Part shown: positions 7,069 through 14,506 of the stretch, one piece after another | Layout: each line of letters starts with the position of its first letter | Numbering within the stretch: the first letter of the stretch is position 1 | Origin: an uncultured Verrucomicrobiota bacterium | GTDB taxonomy: Bacteria; Verrucomicrobiota; Kiritimatiellia; RFP12; UBA1067 | DNA: 16,672 bases | Assembly: GCA_946631345.1 (NCBI GenBank) | Contig: CAMPAA010000048.1 | Coordinates: forward strand, 1-16,672 | Reading direction: 5' to 3' | Made by a program: the position numbers and the translations under genes | Notes under the pieces: model-generated | What the model was told of the DNA's origin: nothing | The model's input: the letters and a program-made list of their open reading frames with translations, nothing else | Database searches by the model: none

Positions 7069-8855
7069 GAAAGGCGTTTGGGATTATCTGCGGCGTCGCC
7101 GCCATCGCGACTCTTGTGGGCGGCTGGTTCGTATGGACGTTCTGCCGCGTGTACGTGCCTGCCGGCCACATGGCCATAGTCACCGCAAAGACGGGCAAGG
7201 CCCTGCCGCCGGAGCGCATTCTCGCCGAACCTGGCGAGAAGGGCGTGCAACGCACGCCGCTCGCCGAGGGGCGGCACTTCCTCAACCCCATCAACAATGA
7301 CTGGCGGATAGTGCCTGTGACGACAATCCCCGCCGGCAGCGTTGGACTGGTCACCTCTAAGACCGGACGCGAACTGGCCCCCGGCGAGATACTTGCGCCG
7401 GACGACGGCTCGAAGGGCGTGTGGAGGCGCGTGCTTGGCCCCGGCACGTACCGGCTCAACCCCGAAGGGTACGACGTCGATGTGATAAGCGCAATCAACA
7501 TCCCAATCGGTTACGTGGGAGTTGTCACCTCTCTCGCCGGCAAGCCGACGCCGCGCGGGAAGTTCGCCGGGCCGGGCGAGAAGGGCGTGCTCGAAAGGAT
7601 ACTCCAGCCCGGCCTCTACTACGTAAATCCGCGCGCATACCAGGTGGACGTGGTTGAGATCGGCATGAACCAGGTGTCGATCGTGGGGAAGAGCGGAACG
7701 GTGGTGCTCACCAAGGCGCAGTCCACGAGCGCGAACGGCCTCGCAGAGCTGCAGCAGAACACGCTATCCGCGCAGAACGCCAAACGCGCAAGCTACATGA
7801 ACGCGAATGCCGACCTCGGGATCCTGAAGGCGGAAGATGCGGCGTCCAGCCTCTCGCGCACTTCCGCTCCTGCGGCGGCGAAGCGCAGGGAGTTCAGGAA
7901 GGGGCGTTACGAGAGGAATCCATCCGCGCTGGCGGCTGGCGGCACCAACGCCGGCAGGCAGATGCTTGCCGCGAAAGCGCCGCCGGTGCAGGCGAGCGAT
8001 TCCGTGGCGTTCGGCATGAACCAGTTCGTGCAGTTCCCGTCCTCCGACGGTTTCGCGATCATGCTCGATATGACGGTGGAGTTTGAGCTGATGCCAGAGA
8101 GCATTTCGCGCATCTACATGCTTTACGGCGACCTGCCGGCCGTCGTCTCGAAGATCATCCTGCCGCAGATACTCTCCGTCTCGCGCATGAAGGGATCTGG
8201 CTACAAGGCGCGCGAGTTCATCGACGGCGAGGGGCGGCAGAAGTTCCAGAAGGAGATGACCGGCGAGCTGGTGAAGATACTCGGCGAGAAGAGCATCCTC
8301 GTGCGCAACGCCATCGTGCGCCACGTGGAGGTGCCGGAAGACATACTCCAGCCGATACAGGATACGAGTATCGCCAAGGAGCAGGATCTCACGAACAAGA
8401 CGCAGCAGGAGACCGCGAAGAAACAGGCCCTGCTCAACACTCAGATCGCGATGGTGGACCAGCTCAAGCGCGAGACCGAGCAGGAGACCGAGAAGATCAC
8501 CGCCACCATCGCCGCCGAGATGCGCAAGGATGTGGCAGGCATCGCCGCCGACGCCCAGCTCAAGGTCGCGGAGATCAACCTCAACGCCGCCAAGGTGCGG
8601 GCGGAGATCAACCGCACCAAGGGCGAAGCCGAGGCAAGGGCGAAGTTTATCGTGGAGAACGAGCGGGCGCTTGGAGTGAAGCGCCGTGCAGAGGTGTTCA
8701 AGGACGCCGGCACTCTCGCAGATCTGCAGTTCGTGAAGTCGCTCAGCCCAGACCTTTCGATCCGCGTGATCCACGCCGGCGAGGGCACTCTCTGGACCGA
8801 CCTGAAGGGATCGGCGATAGCCCTGCCGTCGTCCGGCAAGGCAAAGCGGCAGTAG
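7065..8855 (+). CDS. SPFH/band 7 membrane protein with triple N-terminal repeat and insert (B subunit)
   Basis: A 596-aa paralogue of the preceding SPFH protein, translationally coupled to it by an ATGA overlap, with its own GGAGGT at 7054-7059. Residues about 4-26 are a transmembrane anchor. Three modules follow at about 31-80, 88-137 and 146-195: HMAIVTAKTG...FLNPINNDW, SVGLVTSKTG...RLNPEGYDV and YVGVVTSLAG...YVNPRAYQV. Unlike its partner, it has an insert of about 115 residues (200-315), rich in Ala, Ser, Lys, Arg and Asn and probably flexible. The SPFH core is about 316-430, then a helical region to about 540 rich in Glu, Lys, Gln and Ala. The tail ends with GSAIALPSSGKAKRQ. The role is most likely structural, as the second subunit of a membrane-bound ring or cage. 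The gene converges on the YnbE-YdbL gene with only 3 bases between the stop codons. Confidence 0.86.
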   Translation: MRKAFGIICGVAAIATLVGGWFVWTFCRVYVPAGHMAIVTAKTGKALPPERILAEPGEKGVQRTPLAEGRHFLNPINNDWRIVPVTTIPAGSVGLVTSKTGRELAPGEILAPDDGSKGVWRRVLGPGTYRLNPEGYDVDVISAINIPIGYVGVVTSLAGKPTPRGKFAGPGEKGVLERILQPGLYYVNPRAYQVDVVEIGMNQVSIVGKSGTVVLTKAQSTSANGLAELQQNTLSAQNAKRASYMNANADLGILKAEDAASSLSRTSAPAAAKRREFRKGRYERNPSALAAGGTNAGRQMLAAKAPPVQASDSVAFGMNQFVQFPSSDGFAIMLDMTVEFELMPESISRIYMLYGDLPAVVSKIILPQILSVSRMKGSGYKAREFIDGEGRQKFQKEMTGELVKILGEKSILVRNAIVRHVEVPEDILQPIQDTSIAKEQDLTNKTQQETAKKQALLNTQIAMVDQLKRETEQETEKITATIAAEMRKDVAGIAADAQLKVAEINLNAAKVRAEINRTKGEAEARAKFIVENERALGVKRRAEVFKDAGTLADLQFVKSLSPDLSIRVIHAGEGTLWTDLKGSAIALPSSGKAKRQ

Positions 8856-8860
8856 CCGCT
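8845..8860. terminator. Hairpin at the convergent gene junction
   Basis: AGCGGC (8845-8850) and GCCGCT (8855-8860) form a perfect 6-bp stem with a 4-base AGTA loop, centred on the junction where the SPFH gene and the YnbE-YdbL gene converge. A second perfect inverted repeat, TGGAGCC-A-GGCTCCA (8866-8880), lies just inside the minus-strand gene. No T-run follows on either strand, so intrinsic termination is only a possibility. Confidence 0.3.
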
Positions 8861-9308
8861 ACTTCTGGAGCCAGGCTCCAGCGTCGTCCTGATACCACAC
8901 GCCGGAGCCTGCGGGAATCTTTTCGCGCATCTTCGCGGCATGGCGCTTCTGCACAGACTCGAGCGAAACGCCGTTCGCCTTCGAGATGTCGCTGAAGCGC
9001 TTCAGGCGGCGCGCGTTCGACTCGGCGACAAGCAGGTGGTCGGCGTCGGTGGCCTTGTCGCGGGGTTCGAGCATGGCGCGGTTTGTGATGCCCGCTGCCT
9101 GTCGGTCGAGCATTGCCTTGACCGCCGCGAAGTCACCTTTTGGTTTCTGCTGGTTCTCGTCGGCAAACGCCTTGTCCAGCTCCTTGTCCACCTTTAGGTT
9201 CACGTCCATCGTGATGTGAATGGGCTTGATCTCGCTTTCCGTCTTGACCTGGATGCATCCCGCTGCGCAGGCAGCGGCGACGGCTGCGGCGATTATGAGT
9301 GTTTTCAT
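8859..9308 (-). CDS. YnbE-YdbL fusion lipoprotein (DUF1318-type)
   Basis: A 149-aa predicted lipoprotein fusing two proteins that are separate in Escherichia coli. The signal MKTLIIAAAVAAACAAG ends at a lipobox-like AAGC (C18). Residues 18-48 match YnbE, with the hallmark KPIHITMDVNLKVDKEL. After a polar linker, about 60-149 match YdbL (DUF1318), with LVAESNARRLKRFSDISKAN, SLESV and the closing PAGSGVWYQDDAGAWLQK. YnbE is an outer-membrane lipoprotein that joins YdbH to bridge the two membranes for phospholipid movement, and YdbL modulates that assembly. Start: the ATG at 9308 has GAGG 6 bases upstream and gives a standard signal. The ATG at 9320, overlapping the upstream stop as ATGA, would add four residues (MRPR) and has a poorly spaced Shine-Dalgarno. 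It is the second gene of a YdbH-first operon, keeping the E. coli order. Confidence 0.85.
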   Translation of the reverse strand: MKTLIIAAAVAAACAAGCIQVKTESEIKPIHITMDVNLKVDKELDKAFADENQQKPKGDFAAVKAMLDRQAAGITNRAMLEPRDKATDADHLLVAESNARRLKRFSDISKANGVSLESVQKRHAAKMREKIPAGSGVWYQDDAGAWLQK

Positions 9309-9316
9309 GCGTGGCC

Positions 9317-10651
9317 TCATTTCCTTGTTTTCAGTGCGGTCTTCAGACCTGTGTTGATGAGCTGCTCGATGTCGCCGTGGAAGGTGACCTCGAACGATAC
9401 CGGCACGGTCACGTCCCTGTGCGTGGCCGATCCCGAAAGCTTAAGCGTGAGCGCGAGGCCGCCATCCCCCTCAGGCTGGAGGCCGATCTTCAGCACGGTG
9501 TATGTGAGGTTTGCCAGGGCCTTTGCGACGTTGGCGCGCGTGGCTTCCGGCACGCCGCCGAGTGCGAGGTTCTCCACGACCGGCTCCGGGTCGAACACCT
9601 TTAGGTTGCCGGTATCCCCCGGCGAGGAATGGAGATATGCGTTACGCAGGCGAATCGTGTCGCCGTTCTTGAGGTGCAGCGGGATCTTCCCGTAAAGCTT
9701 GCCTGAAGCCTCGCCCTTGAACCCCTTGAGCAGATGCAGCGCCTCTCCGGCGTCCACGCCGTCCACGAACAGCGTCACACCCGCGTTGAGGCGTTTCGGG
9801 TCGAGGAAGAAGGAGTACAGCTTCAGTTCGCCGCCGCAGCATCCGGCCCCGGCCTCCGTGACGAGGTAGGCGGCCTCCGTGGCCCTTATGCTGGCAAAGG
9901 CGTTTGTGAGCGTGCACGCGCCCAGCCTGATGGAGTCCGCGCGCGGGAACATCGGCCGCACGTCAACGTGGTTCGCGATCCCAGACGCGCCGAAGCTGAG
10001 CCTGAGGTTTGCCACCTCTACCGGTATGCCCTTAGCCTCGCAGGAGGCGGCAAGCCCCCTGATCTGCCCCAGCGCGTTCCATTTCGCCACGAGGCATCCG
10101 TTTGTGCGCCCTCCCGACGCTTTCAGGCCGAAGCTGCCGCCGAAGACGAGGTTGGAGATCGCCGGCATCGGCCAGCGTGAAAGGATTGGTGCGAGCACCG
10201 GGTCGTTCTCGCTTATCTTCGTCTCCGGCACGTCGATGTCGGCGCGCCATTCGCCGGAGGACGAAGCATCGAACTCTGCGCGAAGCGACCACGGCGTGTT
10301 GCTCAGCCAAGCCTCGGCCTCGCCGCTCACGTCCATGCCCAGGAAGCGGAAGACAGGGCGGATGTTCGCTTGCGCGGCGAACGGCCAATCCAGCAGGGTG
10401 CCCCGCGCCCGGATGTTGTAGCTGCCCGCGTGCCCCCGTGCGATCTCGAAGTTGAGCGTGGCGGTGCGGTTGGTGACGAGCGCGGAGGTCTTTTCGTTCA
10501 GGAAGCGCGAGAGGTCGAACGTAAGGGTCGGATAGGTGACGGACGTGAGGATCGTCGGCAGCAGCGCCAACAGCGCCACCGCCACCACAGCCGCCGCCCC
10601 GACACATAGCCAGAGCCACTTCCACCGAAAACCTTTTCGCCTTTCACTCAT
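9317..10651 (-). CDS. ydbH: YdbH-like AsmA-family intermembrane transport protein
   Basis: A 444-aa protein with an N-terminal membrane anchor (about residues 11-34, WKWLWLCVGAAAVVAVALLA) and a beta-rich periplasmic remainder. Residues about 313-444 match the end of YdbH: GKLYGKIPLHLKNGDTI, the segment NLTYTVLKIGLQPEGDGGLA, then LTLKLSG and a final region ending in IEQLINTGLKTALKTRK. YdbH is one of the AsmA-like proteins proposed to carry phospholipids between inner and outer membranes through a long hydrophobic groove. This version is about half the length of E. coli YdbH (about 880 aa), so its groove may be shorter or may rely on more YnbE copies. Identity is strengthened by the YnbE-YdbL gene directly downstream. 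The ATG at 10651 is the only reasonable start. It has no Shine-Dalgarno and lies 10 bases from the -10 box. Confidence 0.8.
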   Translation of the reverse strand: MSERRKGFRWKWLWLCVGAAAVVAVALLALLPTILTSVTYPTLTFDLSRFLNEKTSALVTNRTATLNFEIARGHAGSYNIRARGTLLDWPFAAQANIRPVFRFLGMDVSGEAEAWLSNTPWSLRAEFDASSSGEWRADIDVPETKISENDPVLAPILSRWPMPAISNLVFGGSFGLKASGGRTNGCLVAKWNALGQIRGLAASCEAKGIPVEVANLRLSFGASGIANHVDVRPMFPRADSIRLGACTLTNAFASIRATEAAYLVTEAGAGCCGGELKLYSFFLDPKRLNAGVTLFVDGVDAGEALHLLKGFKGEASGKLYGKIPLHLKNGDTIRLRNAYLHSSPGDTGNLKVFDPEPVVENLALGGVPEATRANVAKALANLTYTVLKIGLQPEGDGGLALTLKLSGSATHRDVTVPVSFEVTFHGDIEQLINTGLKTALKTRK

Positions 10652-10661
10652 CGAGGGCGGA

Positions 10662-10670
10662 ATTATACCA
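10662..10670 (-). promoter_or_regulatory. Extended -10 promoter of the ydbH-like operon
   Basis: On the minus strand this reads TGGTATAAT, a perfect extended -10. No -35 element is evident at 16-18 bases. The ATG at 10651 starts 10 bases downstream of the box, so transcription starting about 7 bases after the -10 would leave only a few leader bases. Confidence 0.75.
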
Positions 10671-10731
10671 CAAGCGCGCCAACCATGCGTTGGTCGGCAT
10701 GAACGGCCGCAGATCACGAAGCGCTGGCGTA

Positions 10732-10740
10732 TGGTATAAT
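10732..10740 (+). promoter_or_regulatory. Extended -10 promoter of the CDF transporter operon
   Basis: A perfect TGGTATAAT lies 8 bases before ATG 10749, without a visible -35. It is divergent from the ydbH-like promoter about 60 bases away. A short inverted repeat CCAAC-CATGC-GTTGG (10679-10693) lies between the two boxes and could be an operator, but it is too short to be sure. Confidence 0.75.
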
Positions 10741-10748
10741 TACGCACC

Positions 10749-11669
10749 ATGAACCGAGAGGAAGAGGAGCGCCGGATGGTTTCCGTCGCCACCGTGCGGC
10801 GCGTTGCGTATGCAGGGGCGGCGGTGAACCTGTTGATCTCCGCCGTGAAGTTTGGCGGCGGTCTCGCGTTCGCATCGCAGGCGCTCCTGGCGGATGCCGT
10901 CCACTCCCTCTCCGACCTCATAACGGATGCCGCTCTGGTGCTGGGGGTGAAGTTCTGGATTTCGCCGGCGGACGAGAACCATCCCTACGGCCACGGCAAG
11001 ATCGAGGCGGTTGTCACCGCGTTCATCGGCCTGATGGTGGCGGGCGTAGCCCTGGAGATCGGCTGGAAGGGGATCTGTGCGCTTCTTCAGGGCGGCGGCG
11101 CTGCGCCGGATGCGATGGCCTTTCCCGTGGCGCTCATATCCATTGTGGCTAAGGAGGCGCTCTACCGCTGGACGCATGCCGTGGCGAAACGGCTCAACTC
11201 ACCGGCGACGGAGGCGAACGCATGGCACCACAGGTCAGACGCGATAAGCTCCATCCCAGTTGCCGTGGCGGTCGCGGTAGCGCACTTCTTCCCGTCTCTC
11301 AGGTGGCTGGACGCCGCAGGCGCGGCGCTTGTGGGCGTGTTCATCCTTCGCGTCGCATGGCAGATATCCAAGCCGGCGCTCATGGCGCTCACGGATGCCA
11401 GCTGCGGCGCCGCCGTGCAGGACGTGGAGCGCATCGCCCTTGCGGTGCCTGGCGTTCGGCGCGTCCACAAGGTGCGCATACGGCGGTACGGCGGCACGCT
11501 GCAGTGCGATCTGCACGTTCAGGTAGCGCGCGACCTTTCGCTGCTTGAGGGCCACGCAATCGGGCATGCCGTGAAGTCGGCCGTGCTTGATGCCGGCATC
11601 GGCGTGACGGACGCCGTGATCCACGTGGAGCCGGAAGATGAGGAGCGACAGGAGGGAAAGAGTAAATGA
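10749..11669 (+). CDS. Cation diffusion facilitator (CDF) metal transporter
   Basis: A 306-aa inner-membrane CDF antiporter, a family that exports divalent metals (Zn, Fe, Mn, Co or Cd) in exchange for protons. Seen here are the TM2 metal site region LADAVHSLSDLITD (D49, H52, D56, D60), the signature HPYGHGKIE (about 78-86), the TM5 pair H160-x3-D164 in AWHHRSD, and a C-terminal cytosolic domain (about 215-295) with VHKVRIRRYGG and IHVEPE. Length is normal for the family. Metal specificity cannot be assigned safely. Two starts compete: ATG 10749, 8 bases from the -10 box (leaderless), and ATG 10776, which removes nine charged residues and has AGGAG at 10765-10769 with 6-base spacing. The gene overlaps the flavodoxin gene by 4 bases (ATGA). 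Confidence 0.9.
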   Translation: MNREEEERRMVSVATVRRVAYAGAAVNLLISAVKFGGGLAFASQALLADAVHSLSDLITDAALVLGVKFWISPADENHPYGHGKIEAVVTAFIGLMVAGVALEIGWKGICALLQGGGAAPDAMAFPVALISIVAKEALYRWTHAVAKRLNSPATEANAWHHRSDAISSIPVAVAVAVAHFFPSLRWLDAAGAALVGVFILRVAWQISKPALMALTDASCGAAVQDVERIALAVPGVRRVHKVRIRRYGGTLQCDLHVQVARDLSLLEGHAIGHAVKSAVLDAGIGVTDAVIHVEPEDEERQEGKSK

Positions 11670-12301
11670 CGAAGATAATAGTTGTAGCGATTGTGCTGCT
11701 GCTGGTTGCCGGCGGCGCAGCGGTGGCGTTGCGGATGCGTGCGGGGCGCGACACGTCCGCCACGCTGCCGGTGACGGCGAAGGCACCGGGCAGAGTGGCG
11801 ATCGTGTACTATTCACAGTCGAAGGTGCGGAACACGGCGCTCATCGCGCAGTGGATAAAGAAACACATGGGCGGAGACCTGATTGAGATAGAGGCCGTCG
11901 AGCCGTATCCCGAGCCGTACACGCTAACGCTGGCGGCGGCGGAGAAGGAGCGCAGAAGCGGGCAGAAGCGTCAGATCAAGCCGGTGCCCTCTCTGGCCGC
12001 GTATGACACGGTGTTTCTCGGTTCGCCGATCTGGTACGGGTCGTATGCGTTCCCCGTCGAGCAGTTCCTGAAGTCCAATCCGCTGGCAGGCAAGATCGTA
12101 GTGCCGTTCAGTACGCACGGCGGTGGCGGCGCTCCGCGTTACGAAAGGGACGTAAGGGCGGCGTGTCCCGGGGCGAAGGTGCTGGCGGGGTTCACGGCGC
12201 GTGGCTCCAACCAGGTGGAGCGGCGGCTGAAGGTGGGCGTGACCGTGCATCATACGGAGGACGATGTGGTGCGGTGGCTGAACGGACTCTTTGGTAAGTG
12301 A
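11666..12301 (+). CDS. Membrane-anchored flavodoxin-family protein
   Basis: A 211-aa flavodoxin-fold protein with an N-terminal hydrophobic segment (about 4-22). FMN-binding features are the phosphate loop VYYSQSKVRNT (about 48-57), the loop VFLGSPIWYGSYAFPV in the middle, and a third flavin-side segment around PFSTHGGGGAPR. This is the pattern of the flavodoxin_4 type rather than short classical flavodoxins. The flanks of the hydrophobic segment are K3 on one side and RMRAGR on the other. By the positive-inside rule the flavodoxin domain would face the cytoplasm, although an uncleaved exported form cannot be excluded. It would carry one or two electrons at the membrane, and its partner is unknown. 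It is translationally coupled to the CDF gene by ATGA. A 49-base gap with a small hairpin separates it from the DUF362 gene. Confidence 0.82.
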   Translation: MTKIIVVAIVLLLVAGGAAVALRMRAGRDTSATLPVTAKAPGRVAIVYYSQSKVRNTALIAQWIKKHMGGDLIEIEAVEPYPEPYTLTLAAAEKERRSGQKRQIKPVPSLAAYDTVFLGSPIWYGSYAFPVEQFLKSNPLAGKIVVPFSTHGGGGAPRYERDVRAACPGAKVLAGFTARGSNQVERRLKVGVTVHHTEDDVVRWLNGLFGK

Positions 12302-12319
12302 GCCGCGTCACTTGCGGCT
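12301..12319. terminator. Small hairpin after the flavodoxin gene
   Basis: AGCCGC (12301-12306) and GCGGCT (12314-12319) pair with a 7-base loop, beginning at the last base of the flavodoxin stop codon. There is no following T-run, and the next gene starts 31 bases later without its own visible promoter. Attenuation or mRNA 3'-end protection is as likely as termination. Confidence 0.25.
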
Positions 12320-12350
12320 GAGACGGTTTCAACAAAGAAAGGTGCATGAA

Positions 12351-13400
12351 ATGAACAGAAGGGAATTCATCAAGGCGACATCCGCCGCAACGTTGACTGC
12401 AACGGCGCTGAACGCGCGCGGCGAGAAGGCGGCGAATGGCTCGCCCATAATCAGGCAGTCGCCGGTCGTGGGATGCGAGAACGTGACCGGCAGGAAGGTG
12501 CGCGGCACGCGCGCCAAGGTCTATTTCACTCGCACCATCACGGCGGAGAGCCTGATCGCGCTCTACGACCGAGTGTCGGAGTCAATCCACGGCAAGGTGG
12601 CGGTGAAACTGCACACCGGCGAACGGCACGGGCCGAACATCATTCCGCCCGCGATGGCCAAGCCGCTCCTGGCGCACATCCCGGACAGCGCCATCGTGGA
12701 GACCAACACGATGTATGACGGCGACCGTTACACGACCGCCGCGCATCGGAAGACGCTGAAGATCAACGGATGGACGTTCTGCCCTGTAGACATACTTGAC
12801 GAGGAGGGCGACGTGCGCTTCCCGGTGCGGAGGGGGCTCCACCTGAAGGACGTCGCCGTGGGCGGACATCTCGCGAACTATGACTCGCTCGTGGTGCTCA
12901 CGCACTTCAAGGGGCATGTCATGGGCGGGTTCGGCGGTTCGCTGAAGAACATCGCAATAGGATGCGCTTCGGGGCAGGGCGGCAAGCGGCAGGTGCATGG
13001 ATATCCCACGGGCGACATGCCGCCGTCTGGCGCGGACTGGGCGAAGATGCCGGACAAGGAGAGGTTCATGGAACTGATGGCAGACAGCGGCAAGGCGATA
13101 TGCGACCATTTTGGGAAGCGCATTGTGTTCCTGAACGTGCTGCGCCGGATGTCCGTGAGCTGCGACTGCGAGGGCGTGGCGGCTCTAGAGCCTACCATCC
13201 CCGACATCGGCATCCTCGCCTCAACGGATATACTTGCCATAGACCAGGCGAGCGTCGATCTCGTCTATTCGTCGGTGTCGAACAAGGACCTCGTCGAACG
13301 GATGGAATCGCGCCATGGACTGCGCCAGCTTTCCGCAATGCGCGAACTGAAGATGGGCAACTCGCGCTACGAGCTTATCGATGTGACGGAAGCCGCATGA
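12351..13400 (+). CDS. Tat-exported DUF362 domain protein
   Basis: A 349-aa protein of the DUF362 family, whose biochemical role is not established and whose relatives often carry iron-sulfur modules. The N-terminus M-N-R3-R4-E-F-I-K followed by an Ala/Thr-rich segment is a twin-arginine signal, suggesting export in a folded state. Family features seen are VAVKLHTGERHG (about 83-94), HFKGHVMGGFGGSLKN (about 185-200) and the tail block CDCEG (C271, C273) followed by PDIGILASTDILAIDQAS. No CxxCxxC ferredoxin clusters are present. The start at ATG 12351 is preferred over an upstream in-frame ATG at 12291 because that one lies within the flavodoxin gene, whereas 12351 has GAAAGG at 12337-12342 and opens the Tat signal. 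The 25-base gap to the HAD gene suggests co-transcription. Confidence 0.82.
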   Translation: MNRREFIKATSAATLTATALNARGEKAANGSPIIRQSPVVGCENVTGRKVRGTRAKVYFTRTITAESLIALYDRVSESIHGKVAVKLHTGERHGPNIIPPAMAKPLLAHIPDSAIVETNTMYDGDRYTTAAHRKTLKINGWTFCPVDILDEEGDVRFPVRRGLHLKDVAVGGHLANYDSLVVLTHFKGHVMGGFGGSLKNIAIGCASGQGGKRQVHGYPTGDMPPSGADWAKMPDKERFMELMADSGKAICDHFGKRIVFLNVLRRMSVSCDCEGVAALEPTIPDIGILASTDILAIDQASVDLVYSSVSNKDLVERMESRHGLRQLSAMRELKMGNSRYELIDVTEAA

Positions 13401-13425
13401 GGGAAACTGGCTCAGGGAGGCGGAA

Positions 13426-14475
13426 ATGAACAGATTGATGCGATTCATTGTTGCGGCGGCGTTGGTGGCGGGATGCGCAGCTATTCCGGAAGGCGCGTCG
13501 CCCAGCGGCGAGGCCCTGTCGTTGTGGCGTGCCAGCGCCCCGGCGAAGACCGCGCTGCTTGACTATCTTGCCGCAGTGACTTCGGAAGGTTCGCCGGACT
13601 ATATTCCGCCGCAGGACCGCATAGCCGTGTTCGACTTCGACGGCACGCTGTTCTGCGAAACGGATCCTACCTACTTCGACTGGATGCTTTTCGACCATCG
13701 CGTGCTTGAAGACCCGTCATACCGCGCGACGGCGGAGCAGGTTTCCGTCGCCCGTGAAGCCCGTGCCACCGGTGAATGGCCCGGCCTGAACCATCCCAAG
13801 CGCGAACGCCTGATGGCGGAGGCGTGGAATGGGGTTTCGCCGGATGAGCTGGCCGCCAAAGTTCGCGCCTTCCTGCAGAGCCCCCAGCCTGGCTTCACGG
13901 GCATGAAGCGCGGCGAGGCGTTCTACCGCCCGATGGTGGAGGTGGTGCGACTCCTCCAGGCGAAAGGTTTTCTGGTGTACGTGTGCAGCGGAACCGAGCG
14001 TTTCGCGCTGCGGCCGATCGTGGAGGACGGCCTAGATCTTCCGGCCCGGCAGATCATAGGCACCGACTACAGGCTCGTTGCGCGCGCACAGGGTGGGCGA
14101 GACGGACTGAACTTCACCTACGGAACCGGCGACGGACTGGTGCTTGACGGAAAGCTTGCCGTCAAGAACCTTCAGATGAACAAGGTGTCTGTCATGGCGC
14201 GTGAAATCGGTGCGCGGCCGGTGCTGGCGTTCGGCAACAGCTTCAGCGACGCGAGCATGCTGAACTACACACTGCAGAACAGGCGGTACAGAACCATGGG
14301 TTTCATGCTGCTCTGCGATGACACGGTGCGGGAATACGGCAACACTGCCAAGGCCGAGAAGTTGCGCGCCGCATGCGCGGGGAACGGCTGGGTTCCCGTA
14401 TCCATGCGCGACGACTGGACGACAATCTACGGATCGGGCGTTTCTCGGAAAGCCCAGACGCAAAAGCTGAAATAG
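13426..14475 (+). CDS. HAD-superfamily phosphatase lipoprotein
   Basis: A 349-aa lipoprotein with a haloacid dehalogenase-type phosphatase domain. The signal MNRLMRFIVAAALVAGC has a good lipobox (VAGC, C17). Motif I is D70-F-D72-G-T (FDFDGTLF), motif II S188 in VCSGTE, motif III probably K247 in GKLAVKN, and motif IV GNSFSD (D275) in AFGNSFSDASML. A cap of about 110 residues lies between motifs I and II, as in the phosphoserine phosphatase/acid phosphatase-like branch. The enzyme probably removes phosphate from a small metabolite on the periplasmic side, and the substrate is unknown. GGGAGG at 13415-13420, 5 bases before ATG 13426, fixes the start. It is the last gene of the run and converges on rex, with 31 bases between the stop codons. 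Confidence 0.87.
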   Translation: MNRLMRFIVAAALVAGCAAIPEGASPSGEALSLWRASAPAKTALLDYLAAVTSEGSPDYIPPQDRIAVFDFDGTLFCETDPTYFDWMLFDHRVLEDPSYRATAEQVSVAREARATGEWPGLNHPKRERLMAEAWNGVSPDELAAKVRAFLQSPQPGFTGMKRGEAFYRPMVEVVRLLQAKGFLVYVCSGTERFALRPIVEDGLDLPARQIIGTDYRLVARAQGGRDGLNFTYGTGDGLVLDGKLAVKNLQMNKVSVMAREIGARPVLAFGNSFSDASMLNYTLQNRRYRTMGFMLLCDDTVREYGNTAKAEKLRAACAGNGWVPVSMRDDWTTIYGSGVSRKAQTQKLK

Positions 14476-14485
14476 GGCTAGCCCT
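14474..14485. terminator. Palindrome between converging HAD and rex genes
   Basis: AGGGCTAGCCCT is a perfect 12-base palindrome at the end of the HAD gene in the 31-base convergent gap. It would fold only with a strained minimal loop, and no T-run follows on either strand. Termination is plausible by position but weak by sequence. Confidence 0.25.
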
Positions 14486-14506
14486 GGCCGAAGCCTGCGG
14501 AGACCG

